This document shows, in pieces, positions 45,162 to 58,098 of a stretch of 64,000 nucleotides of DNA; the stretch's first letter is position 1, and the number at the start of each line of letters is the position of its first letter. The stretch is from Monosiga brevicollis MX1 (lineage: Eukaryota > Opisthokonta > Choanoflagellata > Craspedida > Salpingoecidae). Under the pieces are notes generated by a model. It was not told the DNA's origin. It searched no databases and worked only from the letters and a program-made list of their open reading frames with translations. The stretch covers positions 18,795 to 82,794 of the forward strand of contig NW_001865062.1 in NCBI RefSeq assembly GCF_000002865.3, given 5' to 3'. The translations under genes and the position numbers were made by a program.

Positions 45162-47135
45162 TTAATGACGTGAGGAAAGGGGTCGTGGGCGATGAGGACC
45201 TGGGAATGGATACGGCGCTGGCTTTTTGGCTTGTGGCGTGCTGTTGGCGGCGTGGTCATTGTGTGCACTATTTGCAGCCATCTCGGCTTGCTTAGCAGCC
45301 GTCATGACAACATCCTTTTCAGATGGAACCTGCATGTTGCACAGCAGTGAGACAGGCTCGGGCACAAAGACTGAAAGACCAGCGCGACTGCACAGATGTG
45401 CAACCAGTAGCGTATGCCATCCTTTGGCACGCACACTTGCCTTGCTCAGTCCGTGCATGATACAGGATTCATAGGCGTGGGTAAAATTGTAACCCATGAA
45501 AGCAGCATCGGCTGCATAGATGAGCTGCTCCGCGCGCGCGACAAAAGTCCAGTGGTGAGCGTGCAAGGCTCAGGGCAAGAGACAAAAAAACAAGCCAACG
45601 CACATACATATCATACCTGGACTAGTTTGACTGTCTGGGCATTGCACGGAAAGACGGTGTGGGTGCGTCCGCCAAAGTAGGTACTCGAGTTGTACTTGGC
45701 GGTGTGGGTGGCCACAAACTGCCGAAACGAAATTAGCCGTCGAGAACCGATACAGTCTGTGAGGGACTGCAGAAACATGAATCTTCCTCGCGAGACGACG
45801 GCGCTTGCCTGGGAAAAGGTGAATTCAAAGCCAAGCCTCTCGCCGACGTGATCCATTTCCTCGGGTTCCGATAGGTCGAGGAGGGCGTCGTACGGAAAGT
45901 TGCCAAATTCGCACATGTAGTGAGCTGGACGAAAGTGGGGGTCCATGTCTGCCGGTGCCTGCTTGAAGAGTTCCTGCCATACGACCACGTCACGAGGTGT
46001 GTTAACGTTGGCTTTGTAAAAAAAAATAACACACACACACAAGGGCCTCTTCCCTTTTTTTTTGCTTTTGGACCCTGTTTATCTGTAACAAACCTGCACG
46101 AATTGATGAAAGGTCAGATATGGAAGCTTTGCCACGTGACTGGGAAAGCGATAAGACTTGACGAGGCAGGCCGGATCGTGTCGGCAATCGCCCTACGTCA
46201 CAGGTTCGCCATGAGAAATGGCCGCTGAATTTGGGCGGGGCCATGTGTAAACATTTTAGGGATTCAATCTCACCTCGAACTTGGAGCGATAGCCGCTCAC
46301 AATACGATCCCAGGGATGGCGCACAATGGCAAACCTGAGGGGTGACGAAAAGAATAGCAGGCGTTGCATGGTTGAGAAAACTTGAAAGCCAACGTTGGCC
46401 GGGCTAACAACAGTCACGGGCATGGAGGCTACCGGAAGAAGGAATCATCCAAGGCTATTTTGTCGACCATGGCGTGACTTTCCGGGTTCCCGTGGAAGCG
46501 AAAGTACAAATCATGATCCGGATAGTTGACGCGGGTATACACGTTGGGGACGGTGGCGAGCACATCTGGAGGCAACAGGCTGCGTCTGAAGTAGGTCAAC
46601 CATTCACTGCAAGCGACCTGCGCGTGGGTTGGTCGGATCGGTGAGGGCCGAAGGGAAACGGCAGATGAGGGTGTAATGCAACAGGTGCGAGGGTCGTTGG
46701 GCACAGAATGCACAGACGCGGCGTGGCGTCCTACCTTTGGGAGAAGGCAGGCATAAAACTTGTGTTTTAGGCCAAAGACGTGGTAACCACCTGTCGAATG
46801 ACTTGACGGAAAGGGCTCGTACCACTTTGTAATGTTGACGGCAAGGCTGTCGGGTCTGGGTCGGCCCGCCGACCTGCAATGAAGCGCGATTGGAGGAGGC
46901 GAGTACCAGGTCGAGGTGTCAACGGGGATTGGAAGAATGAAGGCCTGGTTTTGGCTTGGAAACGCAGTGCGGGCCGGAAGAAGGGCACAGCTTCTGGTAC
47001 CGCGGCCAAAAGAGGGGAAGCAACATACATGTGGAACAGGAGAAACAGCAGCGCGGACAGCCAAGGCAGCACCGGAAAACGCCAGAGTCGGAGGGTTGGG
47101 CGGGCTCCATGCCCCGCGTTAACCGACTGCGCCAT
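45162..47135 (-). CDS. Golgi carbohydrate sulfotransferase (Sulfotransfer_2 family, CHST-like)
   Basis: Type II membrane enzyme predicted to transfer sulfate from PAPS to a glycan in the Golgi lumen. The ATG at 47135 is followed by a single N-terminal hydrophobic segment (PVLPWLSALLFLLFHMYVA). Exon 2 ends at 46735 with KHKFYACLLPK. Exon 3 (46617-46433) starts VACSEW, so the 5'-phosphosulfate loop reads LPKVACSEW, like PKVACTNW of chondroitin 4-sulfotransferases. Exon 4 (46334-46274) holds the 3'-phosphate motif FAIVRHPWDRIVSGYRSKFE. Further exons are 46156-46094 (YLTFHQFVQ), 45973-45617 (DPHFRPAHYMCEF) and 45524-45162, beginning LIYAADAAFMGYN and matching the usual family end, with a low-complexity tail. 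The first intron (around 47050-46900) is unresolved because the start frame and the exon 2 frame differ. Phases agree from exon 2 on. The substrate cannot be told from sequence. Confidence 0.85.
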
Positions 47136-47427
47136 CACGACGGGGGCATTCCGAGCAGCGAATCTACAGCCGTGCCACGAGCTGCCCCGGGCGCGTCGAT
47201 GAGAGCCGATTCAACTGACGCATGTTTCATTCTTTCTGACCTGACCCGGTACGCCTGGCGAGAGAGCACCCCGACGCAACCGCTTCACAACAAATGACAA
47301 ATGCATTTACCAACCTCGTGCCTCACACCACCCAGGGGACCCGGAGGACGTCGCAGCGCTGCCGTTTGTTCTCGTCGCGCGCTCGGTTCTCTCGTTTTTG
47401 TGGCGTCTTATGGCACAATGCGCCCTG

Positions 47428-47900
47428 CTATGGCCATAGGGGGGGGTACGCCCCTCTCCTCATGCCTATCAGCTAAGGCCATAGGGGGGATACGCCCCTC
47501 TCCTCATGCCGATCAGATAAGGCCATAGGAGGGGTCCGTCCCTCTCCTGATGCCGATCGGATGAGCTTTGCTATGGCCATAGGGGGGCGTACCCCCCCCC
47601 CTCTCCTTATGCCAATCAGATGCGCCCTGCGATGGCCATAGGGGTACGCCCCACGCCCCTCTCCTTATGCCAATCAATCAGATGCAACCCTGCTATATGG
47701 TCGTACGGGGTATGCCCTTATCCATGTGCTGAGAAGATGAGCCCTCCTATGGCCATGAAGTACGACTTATGCCTACAGGATGCGTGCCTCTATCTTAATG
47801 CCGACCAGATGCGCGCCTCTATGACCATAGGGGTGGCCCTTTTCATGTTTATGGCCACAAATTGCACCCGTTCCCCTCTATGACCAGAGGGACGTGCGCC
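47428..47900. repeat. Minisatellite with unit of about 55-65 bp
   Basis: Degenerate tandem units of the form ctatggccataggggggtac followed by gcccctctcctcatgccgat and cagatg. The first four or five units (47428-47690) are well conserved. Later ones (to about 47900) drift. The repeated core ctatggccatag is a perfect palindrome. Confidence 0.85.
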
Positions 47901-48118
47901 CCGATGGCGACAAGATGCGCCTTATCCGCGATACAAGATGCTACCATCATCCCGAAGGTAGCCCTTCATCCCATCGGCCCTCACAAAGGCGATTGTCTTC
48001 ATGGCGATGGGGTCTTTTCTGCGCATGGCCGCCATCATGTTACACTGTCGTCCTTCTCTCTCGCGCGCGCACTCGCGCTGTACTTGAGCCCAGCTGCCGT
48101 TTCACTCTGCCAGTTGCT

Positions 48119-48170
<52 letters not shown>

Positions 48171-48270
48171 CTCTCTCAAACTCTCAAACTCTCTCTCTCT
48201 CAAACTCTCAAACTCTCAAACTCAAACTCTCAAACTCAAACTCTCAAACTCAAACTCTCTCTCTCTCACT
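48119..48270. repeat. CT / CAAACTCTCT satellite, array 3
   Basis: Third array of the same composite motif as 39896 and 43346, in the same orientation, with no gene next to it. Confidence 0.93.
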
Positions 48271-49354
48271 CTTTTAATTACGTGTGGTAATTTATTACTT
48301 CTTCGTGCCTCTCGTTATCATGGCTCTTTCTTCTCTCTCTCTCTCTCTCTCTCGCACTCAGTGGCAGCTGCCTTTGCATGTCAAAGAGATGGGAGTCCAA
48401 GAGCGTCATCGTCATGACTGGAAATTAAGGCAAATGCAGAGATGGAGTCATTCAGAGAAATACCAACGGGGTGATCATGGGCAGAGGTTTCATCCCGGCA
48501 TATCAACCATCCCCACTTAAAACATACACCAAAGCAGAAAAACCTCAGATTCGAACATAGAATCAGAGGCGGACCTCATGGCTGAACCTTCTCATCATCA
48601 TGACGAGAGATGCCACCATTTGCTCACCATGACTTGAGGGACCCGCTCCTTGATGAAACAGACCAATTCTCTGTCACTTTCGCGACCACGTTTAGCCAAC
48701 CAGCGTCAGTCGATCCTAGAAAAGTAGATACTATCTGTGAAGATCCATGACATGTGATTCTGTAATTATCCTCACCCCCGACACCACACCCACACAGGCG
48801 TATTAGTAATGTTATAAAGCTAAAATACCACACGCGTGCACATGCTGTTGGCATGATCGCTCAAGGTCACCCTCTCCCTCTGATCGCACATCATCCGCAC
48901 CCACCACTCTCTAGTTTCACCTTTACAGCACCACACAAACAAATCCGTACTTGGCACACACCTCTACAACACACCACCCTTGCACACCCGCTCTCTGCAT
49001 CTGCGTCGCGCCCTCTCTTCCAACATCTCTCTCTCATGCTCGCGTTTTCGGCATTTTTTTGCATCTCTCTCTCGGGATCAACATCAACGACCTCGTCCTC
49101 GACCTCGTCCCTCCTCCCTCCCCTCTCCCTCCGTCTCCTTCCGTCTCCTTCCTCTCTCTCGTATTTAGAGGACCTGCCTGCCTGCCTGACCTTGATCTCA
49201 CTTGGACAACTCGGCCTTTTTGTCTGTACGTTGACAACTTCATCTCGAGGTATTATTGTGCGCGTGGTACTGTCTCCATGTGCATGACGGCTGTCCTGCT
49301 GCTTCTGACGCGCCCGTCTCACCCCCTTCTCCCCTTTTCTCTCTCTAGATCCCC

Positions 49355-50182
49355 ATGTCCTGTTCGGCAAAAGCTGCGTCGGCTTTGACCTGCATGATGA
49401 CCGCGCTTCCCGTGCTGTTCGTGTCCCACGGTGCCCCCACCTTTGTGCTGGAGCCCGGAGTCGCCGGTGCCAACCTGAATCGCCTCGGCCGTCGCCTAGT
49501 CGAGCCAACCAAGCCCTCGGCCATTGTCGTCGTCTCTGCCCACTGGCAATCCTCGGGCCTCCGCGTGTCCGCCGCTCCCATGCCAGAGACCATTCATGAC
49601 TTTGGCGGCTTCCCTCGTGAAATGTATGAAATGCAGTACCCCGCGCCCGGCGCCCCCGACCTCGCCAACAAGATTGTCGGCCTCTTCAAACAGGCCGGCA
49701 TCAAGGCCGACATTGATCCCCGCCGTGGCCTCGATCATGGTGCCTGGGTCCCCCTCAAGATGCTCTTCCCCAAGGCCGACATTCCCGTTCTCCAAGTTTC
49801 CATCCCTTACTCTTACAAGCCTGAGCAAGTCTGGGCCATGGGCCGCGCCCTCGCCCCCCTCCGCAACGACAACATCTTCCTCATGGGCTCGGGCAGTATC
49901 ACCCACAACCTCATGGAGTGGCGCTCCCACACGCACGGCTCAAACGCTCGCTATGCCGTTGATTTCGAAGCCTGGGTCCGCAAGAATGTCGTCGATCACA
50001 ACAAGGATGCCCTCTGCAACTACCTGGACAACCCTGATGGTGCCCGCGCCCACCCCTCCCCTGACCACTACCTGCCCCTCCTCTTTGCGGCCGGTGCTGC
50101 CAGCCAAGACGGCAAGGTCGAGGTTCTCGAAGGTGACATGCGCTTCGGCATGCTCTCCATGGATTCCTTCGTGTTCCACTAG
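49355..50182 (+). CDS. 4,5-DOPA extradiol dioxygenase-like enzyme (LigB family)
   Basis: A single-exon gene of 275 residues, close to the length of bacterial YgiD and plant DODA proteins. These are non-haem metal enzymes that open the ring of DOPA-like catechols. Matching family motifs are LPVLFVSHGAP (His25), AIVVVSAHW (His63), TIHDFGGFP, YPAPGAPDLA, LDHGAWVPLKMLFP (His128), GSGSITHNL (His184), CNYLDNPDGARAHPSPDHYL and GMLSMDSF. The histidines fit the metal site and the catalytic acid/base. The start is the first ATG in frame, and a second ATG near residue 14 is also possible. No signal peptide or membrane segment is present, so it is cytosolic. The physiological substrate is unknown, since DODA-like proteins vary. 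It converges on DIS3L, which ends 400 bp downstream. Confidence 0.92.
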   Translation: MSCSAKAASALTCMMTALPVLFVSHGAPTFVLEPGVAGANLNRLGRRLVEPTKPSAIVVVSAHWQSSGLRVSAAPMPETIHDFGGFPREMYEMQYPAPGAPDLANKIVGLFKQAGIKADIDPRRGLDHGAWVPLKMLFPKADIPVLQVSIPYSYKPEQVWAMGRALAPLRNDNIFLMGSGSITHNLMEWRSHTHGSNARYAVDFEAWVRKNVVDHNKDALCNYLDNPDGARAHPSPDHYLPLLFAAGAASQDGKVEVLEGDMRFGMLSMDSFVFH

Positions 50183-50581
50183 ACGCAACACACACTAAAA
50201 TAGGACTGCATCCCCAGTCTCGGGCCGGCCTGCACATGCGCGCCTGTGCTTTTGCTAAATTTTCCAGAGTGCCCTGTCATCCTTCGTCTTCTTTTTTTCT
50301 TCCCCCGTCCACTCTCTTTGCCCCATGTGCTTCGATTTTGAGGGAGAGCAGTGGATACCGTCTTTCTCATCCCTTTGCATCCCATGCTCACTCATCCTTG
50401 ACCGCTGGTCGGTCGCCTGGCCTCTGGAACCGGGATAATCTCATTCTCCTAACTTGCATTCTCTTAACTTGTGTGTTTTGTCGTCCGCCATCATGCATTT
50501 CACCCCCGCCCGTTCCTTGTGTTCAATTCAAGCCCTGATCAATCAATCGATATGCCTGCCACCACGGTCTTTCAGGCTGCC

Positions 50582-53500
50582 CTAACCCTCTTCCGGCTCC
50601 ACCTCGTCCGTTGCGTGCAAAGCCAGCTGTTGAAACCCACACAAGGCCCGGTACAGACTATCTTCAAACCCCTCTGCCGGTGTCAGTGTATCACGGGTCT
50701 TGCCCTCGCGGGGCAACAGCTTCTTGGTGCGCGTGCCTTTGCTGGCCGCGACATTGGTCGAATCACTCGCCGGCCCCAGAACATCCAGCAGTCGTGCCCG
50801 CAAAGACAGCAACCGGTAAGGGTAGTTGTTGACGTCCAGTCCCACCGTGACCCGCGTCATGGGCTCCAACGCCTGCCGGTCTGCCTCCTTTGGCCCTTCC
50901 AGCCAGCACTCGCCATCTTCCAACCGCACCACGCGCTTCACGCCGCCTGGAAAACAGGTTGCCACCAATGTGTGAGAAAAGACGAGGTTATGCCGGCCAT
51001 CCCTCATTTTCCTCTTTCCACCCCCGTCCCTGCCTTACTCTCTGTCTTCCTTGCTTCAAGCCTCCGCTCCTCATACACGTCTTCGAAAACGCAAGCTTAC
51101 CACGCATCTCAACAAGAGGGGCAGCGCTAGACGGGGCCTGACTGCCGTCCTCGCGGCTAGGTACCTCAAAGGGGACAAACATGCGAAAGCCCGGATCGGC
51201 CACATAGCAGAGCGCGCCGTTTTCACGCACATGGAATACCACTGCGGGCACCTCCAGGGTCTCTGCGTGCTCGTTGGAGCTTCGGCCCAGCTCCTGCTGT
51301 ATATACAGCGCGTGGTAAAGATCGACGCTTTGCTGTTGTGCAGCCTTGGCACTGCGATTGCGCAAGTTGATGAGGGCGCTCATATTGGCCACGTCATGAC
51401 TCGTGGGCAGACTGGAACCGTCCGACTCGAGCGTAGCCATGAGCTGCCGATGAACAATAACATCGGCGTAACGACGAATGGGCGAGGTAAAGTGCGTGTA
51501 ATACTGCAGACCCAAACCGTAGTGAAACCATTGATCCGCCGCCACCGCCCCGGTGCAAAAGTACTCGGCCTCCGTCATGGCCTGCGTGGCAAGCATGCGC
51601 AGCATGCGCTCCCGCGCCGGGCCAACAATCGCACCAGCCGCGTCAAGGCTCTCAGCTAGAGCTAGGTTGGAGCTCGTGTCCAGAGGCACCTCCAGGTGTC
51701 GCGCCACCGCGCGCAGTTCCTCGAATTGCGCCTGCTCCGGTAGGGGGTGACGCCGGAGAAGGGCTTTGGAAGGAAACCGCCGTGCAATGCGCTCGGCTAC
51801 AGCCGCGTTGGCGAAAATCATAAACTCGGCGACAACGCCGTGAATTTCAAGCTCCTCCTTTGACGTGAGACCTCGAATCTCCCGAGAGCCGCTGGCAAAA
51901 CTCACCCGGAGCTCGTCACTGGCCAGTTGCAGCCCGCCTGCCGCGTGGCGCTGTGCCTTGAGTTTCCGAGAAGTCAAAATCAGCTGGCGTATTGCCTTCC
52001 GCAACTCCGCAACCCGTGCCTCTCGTGCCGGTCCTGATACCTCCCGTAGCGTCGGCAATGCTGCAAGCGCCGCTGCCTCCTCGGATCCATCAAAGATAGC
52101 TTGCGCCAGCTCGTAGTGCAGCTTGTATGCCGAGCGGATGAGGGTGCGCCCAAACCACTGCTTCTCAATCTGCCCGTCAGCCGATAGCTCCCAAATGACG
52201 CTCATGGCATAGCGATCCACGCGGTCATGCAAGGAGCACAGGTCGGCACTCAATACCGCCGGCAGCATGTCGTGGCGCCGGTCAGCCAAGTACACGGTTG
52301 TACAGCGGTTGCGCGCCTCGGCGTCTGTCAACATCCCAGGCCGCACAAAGTGCGACACGTCTGCAATATGCACCGATACCTCCACGCGCCCGTTGCCCAG
52401 ATCCCGGATGCCAAGGGCATCATCCACATCCTCACACCCGAGCGGGTCAATGCTAAGCCACAACACAGATCAAAGGATGCCAAATGAGACCCAGAGCGCC
52501 ACACATGCACTTATCCATGATGCCAAGACCATCCCGACAGCACGCCATCAAAGCAACCTGAAAATGAGGTGGGAGTCACGCAGGTCGCGCCGTTGTGCCA
52601 CTTGGTCAGGATCGGGGAACCAAGGCTGCTCCGGTGTGTTGACGGGCATCTCGGCCAACTAAACGTCGGCAATGGGCAAAAGGTTAGTCAATCAAAGGCA
52701 AACCGGGCCAGACCAGCAGACCGTGGGTCGCAGGGTCGTGCGCAGCACTAGCCAGGGCGCAGGTGCATATTGAGCGACTACGTTTACCTGAGCTGGGGTA
52801 AAGTCGGTGGCCGCTAGCTCGTTCTCCAGCAAAATGGCCTTGATTTCGGCATCGATGTCACCTATTATCAGAGTTCAGAGAAGACATCAAAGCCAATCCA
52901 CTGCATTTGGGGAATGTGTGCAGAAGGCTCAGGTCGCCGTGCGCGTACCTCGGTTGCCGAGAACGTCAATGACGTGGCCCTCGGGAAACATGCGGTCCAG
53001 AGGCCATTCATCGATGCGCACGACGACACGCTTGTCCTGATAGCCTGTTTTGTTGTTGGCGTGGACGCGGACTTTTGGAAAGCGCGGGTCCAGCGGCACC
53101 ATGTAGGCTGTCCGCCCGTTGCGCTCGACGTCGTCTTGTTGAATGGTGGTAACGCAGTCTCGCCAGCGGCGCTCGAGAATGCCAACGACGTGCCCCATGC
53201 GTCGGCTGGCCGAGGCCCATTGCTCCCGTGGCAGAACCTGCCATGCATCGACCCATGAGTATCATGTAGCCAAGCCACGGCGTCAGTACGCGCACGCACA
53301 CACGCACATACGGGCAATGAGATGGCACGACCCGCTGCGTTGTTCGTGACCGCACCTCAATGACGACAACATCACCATGAATGGCTCGATTGCGAGCGGC
53401 CAAGCCGTCGATGCGAATGTCCTGGTGCAGCAGCACTTCATCGTCCTGTGTGAAGCGGTCACGGACATAGGCCAGCCGGCCGCTAACAAGAAGCAAGCGA

Positions 53501-54376
53501 GGGCAGCGGGTGGGTGAGTGACCCCGCTCTGCCCGTGACCCAGAGTGAGCATGCGTAGTGAGCATACCAATTTTGGACATGCAGGCGGCCGCGTAGAAAC
53601 ATGCCGCTTGCGACGCCAGTCAGCAGTTCATCTTCGGGAAGGTGGGGCACGTAGCCGTGGGCGTTGGCCGCGAGACCATCGGCTGCACCCGCACGAAGGG
53701 TCTCGGCTCGTGTGGCCAGCGTCTGGGCCAGGATCGCAGCGGGCGCTTGTTCTCCAAAGATGGAGGTAACGAGCTCTTCGACGGTGTGGAGGGCCACGCC
53801 AGCGGCCGCGGGGAGATCGCCGTACGCCAGCTGTTCATCTGCCGTCGTCAACACGGCTGTGGGCCGTTGGGCGTGATGAGCGTACCATTGGGCCGTGGCC
53901 ACGATGCGTCGGCGTGCTTCGTCCGGTGTTGCAGCCTGCGCATCATCAGCTGCAGCATCGGCAAGGTCGCAGTGAAACTCGTTGGCAAAGGTCACGATGT
54001 TATATCGAGGATCGCGCACCGCATCCTGCAGCGAGCGCCAGTCGTTGCGCCCGCCCTGCTGCTGCACAGCCCGGTAGGCGGTCTGCGGTACCACGAGCGC
54101 GGGCCAAGACTGATGGTACTGATAAAACAGCTCCCAGTACACGACGGCGGCCGCCGCGTCCACCACGAGCGGCCCCTCACCGTCACGCAGGTGCAGCACC
54201 GCCGACGACGCCCCCGCCGCCAGCGCCCGCCGACACACGTCATGCGCACACACCGCCAAACGACAAGGAATCTCCCGCCGCAACACGGGCTGCTGCTTCG
54301 TCAACCGCCGTCCCGCCCCGGCCCCAGCCCCGGTCCCAGCCCCCGGGCGCGACTTTCTCGCTTTGATCAGTGGCAT
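50582..54376 (-). CDS. DIS3L: DIS3-like exosome 3'-5' exoribonuclease
   Basis: Seven exons in agreeing phases, 1038 residues. They are 54376-53568, 53482-53356, 53237-52949, 52861-52788, 52658-52558, 52452-51101 and 50946-50582. The order is N-terminal PIN-like domain, two cold-shock domains ([27 protein letters not shown]), the RNB catalytic domain and a C-terminal S1-like domain. The RNB active site [14 protein letters not shown] has all metal-binding aspartates, and [19 protein letters not shown] and [18 protein letters not shown] are typical. Blocks such as [11 protein letters not shown] and FANEF match human DIS3L (DIS3L1) better than DIS3 from memory. As in DIS3L, the PIN-like domain lacks part of the acidic site (QTAYRAVQ where DIS3 has an LQEV-type glutamate), so endonuclease activity is unlikely. 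DIS3L associates with the cytoplasmic exosome and degrades RNA 3' to 5'. Confidence 0.95.
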
Positions 54377-54733
54377 CGTCGTTCAATCCGCTGCCGCCAC
54401 CGCGCCACCCAAATCCAGCTGATTTGTAAAATAAAAAGTGGCTGTGTAACCTTAAAAAATGAAGCGACGATTTTTGAATTTTTTTTTATTTTTTTTTATT
54501 TTTTTTTTACATCCTTGGGTGTGATATTATATTTTCCTTGCAGCTTGATGGACTCACATCCCTGCAGAGGCTTCATAGACTCCATCGAGCTCGAGGCGTT
54601 ACGGTGCAGCCTCAAAATGAATTAAATAACAGAGCATCCTATCAACAAGTTCAATTTGCATCCACACATCCGATGTTTGAAGCCCCCGTTGATGGAGGAG
54701 CCCGTTAATGGGGACCACACACACACTATGAAC
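54377..54733. other. Short intergenic stretch
   Basis: T-rich (54480-54510) sequence between the DIS3L start and the xylulokinase stop. Both genes are on the minus strand. The DIS3L promoter presumably lies here, but no motif was recognised. Confidence 0.55.
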
Positions 54734-57478
<2,745 letters not shown>

Positions 57479-57694
57479 GATCACTGGAAGCGCGCCCGTG
57501 CGCCAAGGTTCAATCAGCGCCTCCACTACGGCCCCACACGCACACACACTGTCAGCAAGAAGTGCACAACCGCGTCCTCCCAATCGCAACCCCTCCCCCC
57601 CCGGCATACTATCCTTCTGCTACCCATCCATCCTGCCCGATCCCGTCCCCGTCCCGGTCCCGGTCCCGTCCTGATCCCGATCCTGGCTGCCAGT

Positions 57695-57697
<3 letters not shown>

Positions 57698-57734
<37 letters not shown>
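57698..57734. repeat. (CA)n microsatellite
   Basis: About 18 CA units upstream of the xylulokinase start. The surrounding stretch 57480-58080 holds no recognised gene. It includes short C-rich repeats (cccgtcccggtc, 57640-57670) and AG-rich sequence. Confidence 0.95.
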
Positions 57735-57736
<2 letters not shown>

Positions 57737-58098
57737 TCAGCACTTACCGCAACGACTAGAGGGGTGGGGAGAATGATGAAGAAAATGAGAGAGACGGATT
57801 GGGAGGGAGAGGTTGGGCAGAGGTTGAGCTTAAGACGGTGCTCAGTTGCTTTTTAAGACTACCGAAACAACTCTATCAAAGAGAGGCAACTGAACCACAA
57901 AAAGACAGGCAGAGAACTGATCACACACTGCCAACACATCAGAGAGAAGAGAGCATATTATGAAGAAAAGTATTATCGGTGCTCTCACAAGAGCAAATTG
58001 ACCGTCAGCTTACTCGAAATAAATCTAAAATACTTAGCATATGCCCTTTCACAAGAAATTGTTTTTTATCAAACGGAGCTTTCTCAATTTAATTTTGC

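Larger units (their letters stand above)
47136..49354. other. Repeat-rich intergenic stretch
   Basis: Holds a minisatellite (47428-47900), CT satellite array 3 (48119-48270), a shorter CT run (48333-48357) and a C/CT-rich stretch just upstream of the dioxygenase gene (49020-49350). Sequence ctctctag lies a few bases before the next ATG, so a 5' UTR intron is possible. No protein gene was recognised. Confidence 0.6.

Noticed and set aside
49524-50198. 224-codon frame overlapping the dioxygenase gene
   Set aside because: Out-of-frame Ser/Pro/Thr-rich shadow of the LigB coding region.
53642-54625. 327-codon plus-strand frame
   Set aside because: It is antisense to DIS3L exon 1, GC-rich, and has no domain. 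The DIS3L reading is supported by conserved motifs and phase.
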